DNA of 64,000 bases from Haloarcula ordinaria (GCF_029338275.1 NZ_CP119789.1:1054001-1118000), one strand, 5' to 3'. Shown: positions 44,770 to 53,995, counted from the first letter of the stretch. Translations and numbers: made by a program. Notes: generated by a model not told the origin, from the sequence alone.

Positions 44770-45303
44770 ATGTCTGACAAACCCGCCTCGATGTATCGGG
44801 ATATCGACAAGCCCTCGTACACCCGACGGGAGTACATCACGGGCATTCCCGGTTCGAAGATCGCACAGCACAAGATGGGACGCAAGCAGAAGGACGCGGA
44901 CGACTACCCCGTCCAGATCAGCCTCATCGTCGAGGAGTCCTGCCAGCTCCGTCACGGCTCGCTGGAGGCCTCGCGCCTGTCGGCCAACCGCCACCTCATC
45001 AAGACGCTCGGCGAGGAGGGCGACTACAAGATGACCCTGCGGAAGTTCCCCCACCAGGTCCTGCGCGAGAACAAGCAGGCGACCGGTGCCGGGGCCGACC
45101 GTGTCTCCGACGGGATGCGCCAGGCGTTCGGGAAGATCGTCGGGACCGCCGCCCGCATCCAGTCCGGCGAGCAGCTGTTCACCGCCTACTGCAACGTCGA
45201 GGACGCCGCCCACGTCAAGGAGGCGTTCCGCCGCGCGTACAACAAGATCACGCCCTCCTGTCGCATCAAGGTCGAGCGCGGCGAAGAGCTGCTGATCGCA
45301 TAA
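44770..45303 (+). CDS. rpl10e: 50S ribosomal protein L10e (uL16)
   Basis: A 177-residue archaeal uL16: [15 protein letters not shown], the [23 protein letters not shown] core, [26 protein letters not shown] and C-terminal [12 protein letters not shown]. It binds near the peptidyl-transferase centre of the large subunit. Start 44770 gives [11 protein letters not shown]. Confidence 0.95.
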   Translation: MSDKPASMYRDIDKPSYTRREYITGIPGSKIAQHKMGRKQKDADDYPVQISLIVEESCQLRHGSLEASRLSANRHLIKTLGEEGDYKMTLRKFPHQVLRENKQATGAGADRVSDGMRQAFGKIVGTAARIQSGEQLFTAYCNVEDAAHVKEAFRRAYNKITPSCRIKVERGEELLIA

Positions 45304-45336
45304 CCACTTCTCACCGACCACTTTTTGCTGCGTCGG

Positions 45337-45407
45337 GTGTCCTCGCGCGCTCGCTTCGCTCGCTACGGGCACCGCTCTCTGCTCACGGGCGCTGCGCGCC
45401 CGTTCGC
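45337..45407 (+). repeat. GC-rich repeat, left copy of an inverted pair
   Basis: The segment from gtgtcctcgc to cccgttcgc matches the reverse complement of 48800-48857 nearly base for base, apart from a 12-13-base insert near its left end. It includes the hairpin cgggcgctgcgcgcccg. The pair frames a lower-GC accessory region. Confidence 0.75.
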
Positions 45408-45707
45408 ATGGTCAGCGGGACCGTCGGTCCCGCTCGACTTGTAAAAACGTGTGGAAAAATCGCGACTCGCTCCGCTCGCCGTATGCTCGTTTCAGGGGTT
45501 CCGCTAATCGGCCTTGTTGTAACGCTCAGTCAGTGACTGGTTTCAGTAACCATGCTGAATACTGGTGCGTAGCTCGCACGGAGTTACGTCCCGCTTGCAG
45601 GCAGGCGAACTGATAACGTAGAATATCTGTGATGCTACTGTCGTTGAGCGATAGTAGATGAGAATCGATCGAATACCAATAAACTAATATAATTATTATT
45701 AATTAAC

Positions 45708-45713
45708 TTTATA
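45708..45713 (+). promoter_or_regulatory. TATA box of the DUF4242 gene
   Basis: The hexamer tttata lies about 30 bp upstream of ATG 45741 within an AT-rich stretch, proper spacing for a nearly leaderless archaeal transcript. Confidence 0.55.
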
Positions 45714-45720
45714 CGTTTCG

Positions 45721-45737
45721 ATATCCTAACAGGATAT
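45721..45737 (+). promoter_or_regulatory. candidate operator palindrome
   Basis: A perfect inverted repeat atatcct-aac-aggatat sits between the TATA box and the ATG at 45741, covering the expected transcription start. A dimeric repressor binding here would block transcription. The regulator is unknown. Confidence 0.45.
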
Positions 45738-45740
45738 ACC

Positions 45741-45995
45741 ATGCCACTATACCTGGACGTCCACAGAGATGTTGACGCCAGTGTCGAAGACGTCGTAGAG
45801 GCTCACAAGAAAGACGTCGAAACACAAGATAAACACGGTGTCAAATACCTAAATTACTGGGTTGACGAGGACGAAGGTGCCGTCTTCTGCCTGTTCGAAG
45901 GCCCAAGCAAAGAAGCGGGCGAGAAGGTCCATCGTGAAGCCCACGGTCTAACCGCAGACGAAATCTTCGAAGTCGAACAGGGCGAGGCGAACTAA
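45741..45995 (+). CDS. DUF4242 family protein
   Basis: An 84-residue ferredoxin-like-fold protein of the DUF4242 family: DVHRDVDASVEDVVEAHKKDV, KYLNYWVDEDEGAVFCLFEGPSKEAGEKVHREAHGL. Members include a nickel-responsive Streptomyces protein; a metal or signal response is possible but unproved. Codon use is more AT-rich than in core neighbours. It has a strong TATA box and an operator-like palindrome of its own. Confidence 0.8.
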   Translation: MPLYLDVHRDVDASVEDVVEAHKKDVETQDKHGVKYLNYWVDEDEGAVFCLFEGPSKEAGEKVHREAHGLTADEIFEVEQGEAN

Positions 45996-46419
45996 ACCGC
46001 TAAGAACCACGATTCGTAGTAACTGGGACCGTGATGTGAGAGTTACAACCGCTATTCGAACAATTCTTCGAAGCCGGTTTCTCGCTGCCGAAATTCCCAG
46101 CGGTCCATCCGCGCGCACACTGACCGACTGATTCAGCGACGAGTCGTTGAATGAAACAACGGTGCTGTGCTGACTACGCGCTCTGTATCGGTCACGCCGG
46201 TCATGGCAGGCGATGGGGGAGGTGGGAACGGTCTGCTGCAGACAGAGTGCGAATACAGCACGAGATCCGGCTCAACCTACGAAAGTGGTGAGTCCTCGGG
46301 CGAGGTGACGTTGTTGCGGGCCCAGCCATCGGAACACCAACTAACTCTCAACACATGGGACATTCACGTTTCGGAAGACTCGAATGCACCACAAGGGTCG
46401 TGTGTAGGAAAACTATCCC
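45996..46419. other. gene-free stretch
   Basis: About 420 bp in which I see no supportable gene or structure. A GTG-initiated frame exists at 46167-46436 but its composition is Ser/Gly-rich and it ends inside the convergent hydrolase gene. Confidence 0.45.
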
Positions 46420-47256
46420 TTAGTCTACTTCGCTGATGAAGGACAGCACCTCGTCGGTGTAGCGGTCTGGGGCGACGAGATGCACAAAGTGTCCGTATCC
46501 CTCCACGGTATCGAGCCGACTGTTCGGCAGCATTCCGTGGAGTCGTTCGGCCATGCTTTTGTGGGGGCTCTCACTCCCGACGAGCAGTAACGTCGGGGTG
46601 GAGAGCGCTCCGAACGGTTCGAGATCCCACCAGTCGAACTCCCCAGCAACTTTCGCTTCGGGCAGGAGGGTCTGATGGAACGTATCCACGTGGGCGTCCC
46701 ATACCGGTGATGAGCGAAGCTCGGTAAGTTCAGCCGACGCGATTTCCACGAAATCGTTGACGACCATCGTGAGCGCCTCCTCGCTCTGCCCCTTCTCTAT
46801 CAACGCAATCGTCTTTTCCATCGTCTCTTTGAGGATGGCTCTCACGTCCTCTTCGGGCGGGGCAGCAGGCTCGTGCGGGATAACGCTACGGAGATTGTCG
46901 GTTCGCAGGGCCGCCCATAACGCATAGTTGGCTCCTGAGGAATGACCGAGCAGGTGGACTGGCTCGTCGATCGACTCGACGACCGCGACCACGTCGGCAA
47001 TCTGTGCGTCCGGACGGCAATCGTCAGAAGACGCGCTATCGCCGTGATTCCGTCGGTCCATGGCGTAGACCGTAGTATGTTCCGCGAGCGTAGAACGGAC
47101 GCCACCGATTTCCCATATCGAACGATCAAATATCGCCCCGTGGACGAGTACGAGCGGCGGCCCACTACCCGACCGTGCGTAGGCGATTTCAGTCCCATCT
47201 GCGGACCTAACTGTTTCTATCTCCGTTTCTTGAGCTGGCTTTGTGCCGTTAGTCAT
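46420..47256 (-). CDS. alpha/beta hydrolase
   Basis: About 278 residues of an alpha/beta-hydrolase: oxyanion HG in VLVHGAIFDRSIW, nucleophile elbow GHSSG, acid-side LLLVGSESPHKS and catalytic His in GYGHFVHLV. The cap carries long helices. Substrate unknown (esterase, lipase or haloperoxidase-like). Start 47256 (MTNGTKPAQ) is more natural than 47334. Lower GC than neighbours fits an acquired gene. Confidence 0.88.
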   Translation of the reverse strand: MTNGTKPAQETEIETVRSADGTEIAYARSGSGPPLVLVHGAIFDRSIWEIGGVRSTLAEHTTVYAMDRRNHGDSASSDDCRPDAQIADVVAVVESIDEPVHLLGHSSGANYALWAALRTDNLRSVIPHEPAAPPEEDVRAILKETMEKTIALIEKGQSEEALTMVVNDFVEIASAELTELRSSPVWDAHVDTFHQTLLPEAKVAGEFDWWDLEPFGALSTPTLLLVGSESPHKSMAERLHGMLPNSRLDTVEGYGHFVHLVAPDRYTDEVLSFISEVD

Positions 47257-47361
47257 GTAGTGTCTCCGTTCCAGCGCCTCACTCGACGGGTCTTGACCCC
47301 AACACGGCTTCGCTGCGCACGTACTCTTCGCCAATACGCGGACAATATTCGTGGCATACAG

Positions 47362-47658
47362 TCACTCTTCAACGACCACGTCGATAGACTCCTGTAATGT
47401 GAGGACGGGCGCGATGTGCCCGTCGTGGTCTTCGAGAATAGGCGGGCCAAGGAAGCCAGTGACGGCCTCGAAACTATCGGCTTCCATAATGAAATAAAAC
47501 TTGTGTTCGTTCGGGGTGCCGTACGCTCCGTGCAGTTCCACGCCGTGTTCCTCCGCTCGCTGGTCTAACTGGGGTATCAACTCCAGTGCTGTCTCCTGGT
47601 TTTCCTCGCGTCCCCAGCAATTATCTGGGCTGTGCTCTAAAGTGGCGATATAGTGCAT
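47362..47658 (-). CDS. small ferredoxin-fold-like protein (DUF3303-like)
   Basis: A 98-residue protein: MHYIATLEHSPDNCWGREEN, EEHGVELHGAYGTPNEHKFYFIMEAD, ending TLQESIDVV. The pattern is that of small dimeric ferredoxin-like barrels (DUF3303 type) related to DUF4242. It lies ~105 bp upstream of the hydrolase on the same strand and probably shares its transcript. A role in sensing or binding a small molecule is possible. Confidence 0.72.
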   Translation of the reverse strand: MHYIATLEHSPDNCWGREENQETALELIPQLDQRAEEHGVELHGAYGTPNEHKFYFIMEADSFEAVTGFLGPPILEDHDGHIAPVLTLQESIDVVVEE

Positions 47659-47843
47659 TGGTAACTCTTGACAAGGATTTTCCGGAGTGAAGGCGAAAAA
47701 GATACTTATAGATTACTAACCCGAGGAATACGCCCTCTATATTCAGCACGCCAGTATTGACAGAGGGCGAGAGTTACAATGGACTCCTCGAATCCCGACG
47801 CCCTGAGACAGGCCTTTGTACCGACCGGCCCAACCGGCGAGCG

Positions 47844-48707
47844 ATGCTGGACCTCGCTGTCGCGACGGAGGCCGAGACCTACGAGCGGATGCAGGATCCG
47901 CTCGCCGAGCGGGGTATCGATGTGGGCCACGTCCGGGCCAAAGAGCGAGCGATTCCGCTCACCGAGACCCCCTTCGACGACTTCGACGTGGGCTTCGTCT
48001 ACCCGACCCGCCTCATGGAGGGGGCCGTCGTCGACGCCTTCCTCGACGTCCCGTGGGTCAACGACCGTGAGGCGATTCTCCGGTCGCGCAACAAGGCCGA
48101 CGTGCTCACCCGTTTGGGCCGGGCTGACGTTCCAGTCCCCGAGACCGTGATGGTGTCGAACCCCGCTGACGAGGCCGACCTCGTGGCCGCGTTCGAGCGC
48201 CTCGACCCGCCGGTGGTGGTCAAACCGAACTCGACAACGCGGGGCGTCGGCGTCGCGAAGGCCCACGACCTGGACTCTTTCCTGGGCATCTGTGATTACC
48301 TCTCGCTGGTCCACGACTACCGAGCGACTGGCGACCGGTCGTTTCTGGTCCAGGAGGTCATCGTCGACGCGAGGGACTACCGGGCGATGGTCGTCGACGG
48401 CGAGTACGTCGGAGCCGTCGAACGGCGACTCCCTGCTGACGCCCGCGAGCGCGGCCGCTGGAAGCACAACGTTCACCGCGGGGCGGTTGCCGAGGGAGTC
48501 GCCTTGCCGGACGACCTTCGAGAACTGGCCGAGCGTGCGGCCGAGGTGCTCGATATACCCTATCTGGGCGTCGACCTGCTCGTGAGCGAGGACCGCGCCG
48601 TCGTCAACGAGACGAACGCCCGGCCGACCATCGACAGCGCGACGAAGTACGAAGACGGGTTCTGGGACCGGCTGGCCGACCTGATCGAGAAGACGGCCGA
48701 GCGATAG
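47844..48707 (+). CDS. RimK-type ATP-grasp ligase
   Basis: A 287-residue ATP-grasp enzyme of the RimK/glutamate-ligase group: N-terminal preATP-grasp (LDLAVATEAETYERMQ), ATP-binding PPVVVKPNSTTRGVGVA, FLVQEVIVDARDYRAMVVDG, basic RWKHNVHRG, and LGVDLLVSEDRAVVNETNARP with the metal-binding Glu/Asn. It adds an amino acid to a carboxyl group of a protein or cofactor; archaeal relatives include F420- and H4MPT-modifying ligases. Substrate unknown. Start 47844 is preferred; the frame extends to 47757 with a non-conserved leader. Confidence 0.85.
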   Translation: MLDLAVATEAETYERMQDPLAERGIDVGHVRAKERAIPLTETPFDDFDVGFVYPTRLMEGAVVDAFLDVPWVNDREAILRSRNKADVLTRLGRADVPVPETVMVSNPADEADLVAAFERLDPPVVVKPNSTTRGVGVAKAHDLDSFLGICDYLSLVHDYRATGDRSFLVQEVIVDARDYRAMVVDGEYVGAVERRLPADARERGRWKHNVHRGAVAEGVALPDDLRELAERAAEVLDIPYLGVDLLVSEDRAVVNETNARPTIDSATKYEDGFWDRLADLIEKTAER

Positions 48708-48775
48708 GGCAGTGCGGTTCTACGTCGCAGTAGCATACGGCGAGCGATGCGAGTCGTTTCACCGGTCGCGAACAG

Positions 48776-48796
48776 CGAGGTCACTTCGTGACCTCG
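48776..48796 (+). repeat. hairpin between ATP-grasp and Hsp20 genes
   Basis: A perfect 9-bp stem with 3-base loop (cgaggtcac-ttc-gtgacctcg) between the 3' ends of two convergent genes, next to the GC-rich repeat copy. It could help end transcription on one or both strands. Confidence 0.5.
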
Positions 48797-48799
48797 TAA

Positions 48800-48857
48800 G
48801 CGAACGGGCGCGCAGCGCCCGTGAGCAGAGAGCGGTGCCCGCAGCGAGCGAGGACAC
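48800..48857 (-). repeat. GC-rich repeat, right copy of an inverted pair
   Basis: Reverse complement of 45337-45407 (see there), 58 bases, including the hairpin cgggcgcgcagcgcccg at 48805-48821. Confidence 0.75.
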
Positions 48858-48879
48858 CCCCCGAACTAAAAAGTGGTTT

Positions 48880-49266
48880 CTAGAGCTCGATGTCCGCAGA
48901 GTCTTCCTCGCGGTCGAACGTGACCTCGAGGATACCGTTGTTGTAGGTGGCCGACGCGGAGTGTTCGTCCACGCGGGCGGGCAGGGTGAGGCGTTCGTGG
49001 TACTCCCGCTGGTCGCTGGTCGCGTCGATGGTCAGCGCGCTCCCGTCGCACTTGAGGTCGATGGCGTCCTTGTCTACCCCCGGGACGTCGGCGACGACAC
49101 GGATCTCGTCGTCGGTCTCGTGGACGTCGACGTGCAAGTTCCCTCCGTCGGCGCTCGCGTTCCGGTCGATGTGGACGTTCCCCTCTGTCCCCATCATCTC
49201 GTCCATCATCCGTTCGATCTCGCGGAAGAACTCGTCGAAGGGGTCGTCTCTGTCGTCACGTCTCAT
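48880..49266 (-). CDS. hsp20: Hsp20/alpha-crystallin small heat-shock protein
   Basis: A 128-residue protein: acidic-basic N-terminus with MMDEMMG helix, then the alpha-crystallin domain VDVHETDDEIRVVADVPGVDKDAIDL... and the closing YNNGILEVTF motif (G-x-L). It should bind unfolded proteins without ATP. Convergent with the ATP-grasp gene. Confidence 0.9.
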   Translation of the reverse strand: MRRDDRDDPFDEFFREIERMMDEMMGTEGNVHIDRNASADGGNLHVDVHETDDEIRVVADVPGVDKDAIDLKCDGSALTIDATSDQREYHERLTLPARVDEHSASATYNNGILEVTFDREEDSADIEL

Positions 49267-49438
49267 CAGTGCCTGTGAGTACGAGCGACCGTCTCAAAAG
49301 CCTTCTGACGCGCTCGAAACTGGAGACCGAGTGAACTTTCGGTGTCGATGATACGATTTGCACGAAATCAATCATTTACACACATCCGAGTTCAACTTCG
49401 AAAATACTTTACTCCGGACCTGATGTATTTTACACGAT

Positions 49439-50446
49439 ATGAGCGATCCAGTTCGCGTCGGCCTCAACGGCTTCGGCCGCATCGGCCGCAACGTATTCCG
49501 TGCCTCGCTGGAGAACGACGACGTCGAGCTCGTCGGCATCAACGACGTCATCGACGACGAGGAGATGGATTACTTCGCCAAGTACGACACCGTCATGGGG
49601 AAACTCGAGGGTGCGAGCGTCGAGGACGGCGTCCTGACTGTCGAGGGCACCGACTTCGAGGCGGGCGTCTTCCACGAGACCGACCCGACACAGCTCCCGT
49701 GGGACGACCTCGACGTCGACGTCGCCCTCGAGGCGACCGGCATCTTCCGCACCTACGAGGACGCCAGCCAGCACCTCGAAGCCGGTGCGGACAAGGTGCT
49801 CATCTCGGCCCCGCCGAAAGGCGAGAAAGCGGTCAAGCAGATCGTCTACGGTGTCAACCAGGACGAGTACGACGGCGAGGACGTCGTCTCGAACGCCTCC
49901 TGTACGACCAACTCCATCACGCCGGTCGCGAAGGTACTCGACGACGAGTTCGGCATCGAGGCGGGCCAGCTGACGACGGTCCACGCCTACACCGGCTCGC
50001 AGAACCTCATCGACGGGCCGAACGGCAAGCCCCGTCGCCGCCGCGCGGCCGCCGAGAACATCATCCCCACCTCGACGGGTGCCGCCCAGGCGACCACCGA
50101 GGTCCTGCCCGAACTCGACGGCAAGCTCGACGGGATGGCCATCCGCGTCCCGGTCCCGAACGGCTCTATCACGGAGTTCGTCGTCGACCTCCAGGACGAC
50201 GTGACCGAGGAAGACGTCAACGCCGCGTTCCAGGACGCCGCCGCGGGCGAGCTCGAGGGCGTTCTGGGCGTCACCAACGAGCACGTCGTCTCCTCCGATA
50301 TCCTCGGCGACCCCTACTCGACGCAGGTCGACCTCCAGTCGACCAACGTCGTCAACGGGATGACGAAGATTCTCACCTGGTACGACAACGAGTACGGCTT
50401 CTCGTGCCGGATGCTCGACGTCGCCGAGTACATCACCGAACAGTAA
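49439..50446 (+). CDS. gap: glyceraldehyde-3-phosphate dehydrogenase
   Basis: A 335-residue phosphorylating GAPDH of the bacterial type: NAD(P)-binding NGFGRIGRNVFRAS, catalytic ASCTTN, HAYTGSQNLIDGPN, and STGAAQATTEVLPELDGKL. It interconverts glyceraldehyde 3-phosphate and 1,3-bisphosphoglycerate. Haloarchaea keep separate glycolytic and gluconeogenic enzymes; next to pgk this one is probably the glycolytic type, by analogy with Haloferax. An AT-rich promoter (49365-49430) precedes it. Confidence 0.95.
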   Translation: MSDPVRVGLNGFGRIGRNVFRASLENDDVELVGINDVIDDEEMDYFAKYDTVMGKLEGASVEDGVLTVEGTDFEAGVFHETDPTQLPWDDLDVDVALEATGIFRTYEDASQHLEAGADKVLISAPPKGEKAVKQIVYGVNQDEYDGEDVVSNASCTTNSITPVAKVLDDEFGIEAGQLTTVHAYTGSQNLIDGPNGKPRRRRAAAENIIPTSTGAAQATTEVLPELDGKLDGMAIRVPVPNGSITEFVVDLQDDVTEEDVNAAFQDAAAGELEGVLGVTNEHVVSSDILGDPYSTQVDLQSTNVVNGMTKILTWYDNEYGFSCRMLDVAEYITEQ

Positions 50447-50521
50447 GTCACGACCACTGGTCTCGCACTCTCCGGGTCGTGCGTACGGCTCACACGGGGA
50501 GACCGCGAAAAAACCGGGCCG

Positions 50522-50821
50522 TCAGGTCTCGACGTCGAACCCTTCGTCGGCGAGCGCTGCTCGAAGCCGGGCGTCGTGTCTCCCTTGGAGTTCGATTCGT
50601 CCGTCCGAGACGCTTCCACCGACCGCGAGCGTGCGCTTCAGCGTCGACGCGAGGTCGTCGAGGTCGACCGCCTTCGGGTCCAGGCCGTCGACGACGGTCA
50701 CCGCTTTCCCGTAGCGGCGGGTGTCGACGGTAATCGAGACGCGTTGCTGTGCGCGGTCGAGGTCGTCTCCGATACCGAGCTCCTCGGGGAGCCCTGCGAT
50801 GTCGAGTATATCTTTACTCAA
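50522..50821 (-). CDS. SUI1/eIF1-family protein, cysteine-free paralogue
   Basis: About 99 residues with a complete SUI1 domain: VSITVDTRRYGKAVTVVDGLDPKAVDLDDLASTLKRTLAVGGSV, GRIELQGRHDARLRAAL. eIF1 proteins act in start-codon selection. Start is uncertain: TTG 50821 gives LSKDILDIAGLPEELG; the frame is open upstream to 50947 without a convincing start. Unlike the copy at 63028 it has no N-terminal zinc cysteines and lies between gap and pgk on the opposite strand. Confidence 0.8.
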   Translation of the reverse strand: MSKDILDIAGLPEELGIGDDLDRAQQRVSITVDTRRYGKAVTVVDGLDPKAVDLDDLASTLKRTLAVGGSVSDGRIELQGRHDARLRAALADEGFDVET

Positions 50822-50981
50822 TACCTGTCTGAGTAGGTGCTGCACGGACAAAAGGTGTGCGTGGCGGACGGCAACACGCCGCGTCGACGTGGACCACGAT
50901 AGCGGTCCAGTTCGGGCCGTCCTGGCACGTCTCGGCCGATGACACAATCTCTAAACGTCCCCCAATCGTGGGTCCGCACAC

Positions 50982-52190
50982 ATGACCTTCCAGACGCTCG
51001 ACGACCTCGAGGACGGACAGCGCGTCCTCGTCCGTCTCGACCTCAACTCGCCGGTCGAGGACGGCGAGGTACAGGACAACCGCCGCTTTTCCAGGCACGC
51101 GAAGACGATCCGCGAACTCGTCGACCGCGACTTCGCCGTCGCCGTCATGGCCCACCAGGGCCGTCCGGGCGGTGAGGACTTCGTCTCGCTCGAACAGCAC
51201 GCCCGGATTCTCGCCGACCACGTCGGGCACGCCGTCGACTTCGTCGCCGACACGTACGGCGAGGACGCGCTGACGGCCATCGACGCCTTGGAGGGCGGCG
51301 ACGTTCTCGTCCTGGAGAACACCCGGATGTGCGACGACGAACTCCCCGAGGAAGCCCCCGACGTGAAGGCCGAGACCGAGTTCGTCCAGGCGCTCGCGCC
51401 GCACTTCGACGCCTACGTCAACGACGCCTACTCGGCAGCCCACCGCTCGCACGCCTCGCTCGTGGGTTTCCCCGTCGTGATGGACGCCTACGCCGGCCGC
51501 GTCATGGAGACCGAGTACGAGGCCAACACCGCCATCGCCGAACGCGAGTTCGACGGCCAGGTGACGATGGTCGTCGGCGGGACGAAGGCCACCGACGTCA
51601 TCGACGTGATGTCCCACCTCGGCGAGAAGGTCGACGACTTCCTGCTGGGCGGGGTCGCTGCCCAGCTGTTCCTCCGGGCCCAGGGGCACCCGCTCGGGTA
51701 CGACGTCGGGGACGCAGCGCTCTTCGACGAGCAGTACGAGGCGAACGAGGACACGATCGTGCGGATGCTCGAGGAGTACGGCGACCAGATTACGCTCCCC
51801 GTCGATATGGCCTACGAGGGCGAGGACGGCCACCGCGAGGAGATGGCTGTCGAGGACGTCCCGGAAGACGAGGACATCGCCTTCCTCGACGTCGGCTCCG
51901 AGACCGTCATGGAGTACTCGCCGGTCATCCGCGAGTCGGAGGCCGTCTTCCTGAAAGGGGCACTCGGCGTCTTCGAGGTCGAGGCGTTCTCGGTCGGGAC
52001 CGTCGGCGTCCTCGAGGCCATCGCCGACACCGACTGCTTCTCCGTCGTCGGCGGCGGCGACACCTCGCGCGCTATCGGGATGTACGGGCTGGACGAGGCC
52101 GACTTCGACCACGTCTCTATCGCCGGCGGCGCCTACATCCGCGCGCTCACCGGGGCCGACCTCGTCGGCGTCGAAGCCCTCCAGCAGTAA
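50982..52190 (+). CDS. pgk: phosphoglycerate kinase
   Basis: A 402-residue PGK: RVLVRLDLNSPVEDGEV with the substrate Asp/Asn, MAHQGRPGG, VYV-like NDAYSAAHRSHASL, VVGGTKATDVIDVM, and the nucleotide-side VVGGGDTSRA. It makes ATP from 1,3-bisphosphoglycerate in lower glycolysis, working after gap upstream. Confidence 0.95.
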   Translation: MTFQTLDDLEDGQRVLVRLDLNSPVEDGEVQDNRRFSRHAKTIRELVDRDFAVAVMAHQGRPGGEDFVSLEQHARILADHVGHAVDFVADTYGEDALTAIDALEGGDVLVLENTRMCDDELPEEAPDVKAETEFVQALAPHFDAYVNDAYSAAHRSHASLVGFPVVMDAYAGRVMETEYEANTAIAEREFDGQVTMVVGGTKATDVIDVMSHLGEKVDDFLLGGVAAQLFLRAQGHPLGYDVGDAALFDEQYEANEDTIVRMLEEYGDQITLPVDMAYEGEDGHREEMAVEDVPEDEDIAFLDVGSETVMEYSPVIRESEAVFLKGALGVFEVEAFSVGTVGVLEAIADTDCFSVVGGGDTSRAIGMYGLDEADFDHVSIAGGAYIRALTGADLVGVEALQQ

Positions 52191-52244
52191 GGTTCCCGAC
52201 GAGTCAAACGAAGCCCTTTGGGCGCCCGCCCACCAACGTCGGGT

Positions 52245-52823
52245 ATGTTCACCGGCATCGTCGAGGCCACCGGCGAGGTGCAGGCAGTCGTAGACGACGA
52301 GGGCGGCCGTCGGGTCCGCATCGGGACGCCGTTCTCGGACCTCTCGGACGGCCAGTCAATCAGCGTGAGTGGGGCGTGTCTCACTGTCGAGGACGCCGTC
52401 GACGCCGAGTACTTCGAGGTGTTCCTCGCTCGCGAGACGCTCGCCCGGACGTACTTCGACGACCTCGCTGCGGGCGACGTGGTCAACCTCGAACGGGCGA
52501 TGCCCGCCGACGGACGCTTCGACGGCCACGTCGTCCAGGGCCACGTCGACGCCACCGCCGAGGTCCTGGCAATCGAAGCGGAGGGGGAAGACTGGACCTA
52601 CACCTTCTCGCTGCCCGAGGCCCAGCAGAACTACCTCGTCCAGAAGGGGTCGATAACGGTCGACGGCATCAGCCTCACCGTCGCCGACCGGCGCGAGGAC
52701 GCCTTCGACGTAGCCATCATCCCGACGACGTACCGCGAGACGACGCTCTCCGAGAAGTCGGTCGGCGACCCCGTCCACCTGGAGGTCGACGTCGTCGCGA
52801 AGTACGTCGAACAGCTCTGCTAG
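52245..52823 (+). CDS. ribE: riboflavin synthase (alpha subunit type)
   Basis: A 192-residue protein of two tandem beta-barrels, the second repeating the first: MFTGIVEATGEV..SGACLTVE (barrel 1) and DGHVVQGHVDATAEV...GSITVDGISLTVA (barrel 2). The enzyme dismutates two 6,7-dimethyl-8-ribityllumazine to riboflavin. Bacterial-type riboflavin synthases are used by haloarchaea. Start at MFTGIVE. Confidence 0.93.
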   Translation: MFTGIVEATGEVQAVVDDEGGRRVRIGTPFSDLSDGQSISVSGACLTVEDAVDAEYFEVFLARETLARTYFDDLAAGDVVNLERAMPADGRFDGHVVQGHVDATAEVLAIEAEGEDWTYTFSLPEAQQNYLVQKGSITVDGISLTVADRREDAFDVAIIPTTYRETTLSEKSVGDPVHLEVDVVAKYVEQLC

Positions 52824-53851
52824 GGGTCGAACTCGACCTGCTCGGAGGGCGGGCCGACCTCGTCGGTCTCGTGGGCGCGCTCGTAGGCCTGCCGGTAGGC
52901 GTCGAGTTTCCGTAGCAACAGGAGGCCGAAGATGGCGTCGAAGACGATGACGAAGCCGAAGAACGCGACGAACGGGTTGAGGTTGTAGACGTTCGAGAGG
53001 ACGAACGAGGCGGGCCCGACGAGCGAGTTGTACGTCCCGTGGATGAGCGCCGCGATGAGCAACCCCTTCATGACGATGGGGCCGGCGTTCTCGGGGTTGA
53101 ACTTCGCCAGGCCCAGGTAGTAGCCCGCGAACGCCGAGTAGATGACGTGTCCGGGGCCCGCCAGTGCGCGGACGGCCGCGATGTCGCCGCTCTCGTTGAA
53201 CGCCTGGAGCGACCCGGCGACCATCTCCGTGTTCTGCGTGATGAACAGGGCGTTCTCGATGGTCGCAAAGCCCAGCCCCGCCGCCGCGCCGTACACCGCG
53301 CCGTCGATGACCGCGTCGAAGCGGTCGTCGCGGAAGGCGTAGAGCCGCACTGCGAGCAGCTTCACGCTCTCCTCGACCGGTCCAACAACGACGAAGAAGA
53401 AGACCACCTGCCCGACGTAGGGGAGCAGTCCGAACCCGGAGCCGATGGCCTGTACCGGGCCGCCCAGGAAGACGTTGAGCAGGCCGGCGAAGCCTGCGAA
53501 CAGCACCCCGAGGCAGAACGTCCCCACCAGCAGCGTCAGCGGCTCTGCGGTCGTCACGTCGGCGTACCAGACGTAGCCCGCAAGCAGTAGCGCCGGGACG
53601 GCCGAGAGCACCGCCATCCCCGCGAACACCGGCTGGTTCCCGATAGCGCCGAGGCTCCCGAACGCGAGCTGGAGGACGAGAATCGCCACTGCGAGCACGA
53701 TGACCAGGCTCCGGACCGCCCACAGCGCCGCGTGATAGAGCCAGTGGAGCAACCGGTCGAGCGTCGACCGGGGCTCCCACTCCGTTATCTCGTAGAGGTC
53801 GACCGAGGACCCGGCGTTCGCCTCGACGGGGTCCTGTCGTCGCTTCGCCAT
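52820..53851 (-). CDS. prsW: PrsW-family membrane protease
   Basis: About 343 residues with eight or so transmembrane helices. PrsW motifs: GPVEESVKLLAVR (EExxK), FATIENALF, GHVIYSAFAGYYLG and ALIHGTYNS. The family includes the site-1 protease for anti-sigma RsiW in Bacillus; archaea lack that target, so substrate is unknown. Convergent with riboflavin synthase, four-base overlap. Start 53851 (MAKRRQDP). Confidence 0.88.
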   Translation of the reverse strand: MAKRRQDPVEANAGSSVDLYEITEWEPRSTLDRLLHWLYHAALWAVRSLVIVLAVAILVLQLAFGSLGAIGNQPVFAGMAVLSAVPALLLAGYVWYADVTTAEPLTLLVGTFCLGVLFAGFAGLLNVFLGGPVQAIGSGFGLLPYVGQVVFFFVVVGPVEESVKLLAVRLYAFRDDRFDAVIDGAVYGAAAGLGFATIENALFITQNTEMVAGSLQAFNESGDIAAVRALAGPGHVIYSAFAGYYLGLAKFNPENAGPIVMKGLLIAALIHGTYNSLVGPASFVLSNVYNLNPFVAFFGFVIVFDAIFGLLLLRKLDAYRQAYERAHETDEVGPPSEQVEFDP

Positions 53852-53995
53852 AGTCGGACCTGGGGTCGGCGGCACCTAACGGTTTGGCCCTTCCTCGTTC
53901 GGCGAGCCGTGCGTCGTTCGACCGCGTATGAGGTGGACAGTGACTAACGCGAGGACACCGAGGCGCTTTTCGCGTTCGATTTCCTACCCCTCCCC

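Larger units (their letters stand above)
45304..45740. other. GC-rich repeat followed by AT-rich promoter region
   Basis: No gene. 45337-45407 holds a GC-rich hairpin-forming repeat with an inverted copy at 48800-48857. A further hairpin gggaccgtcggtccc lies at 45417-45431. The last 100 bp are strongly AT-rich and carry the promoter of the next gene. Confidence 0.6.

Noticed and set aside
46167..46436. GTG-started 89-codon frame
   Set aside because: Low-complexity Ser/Gly content and no ribosome-site or promoter; it ends within the convergent hydrolase gene.
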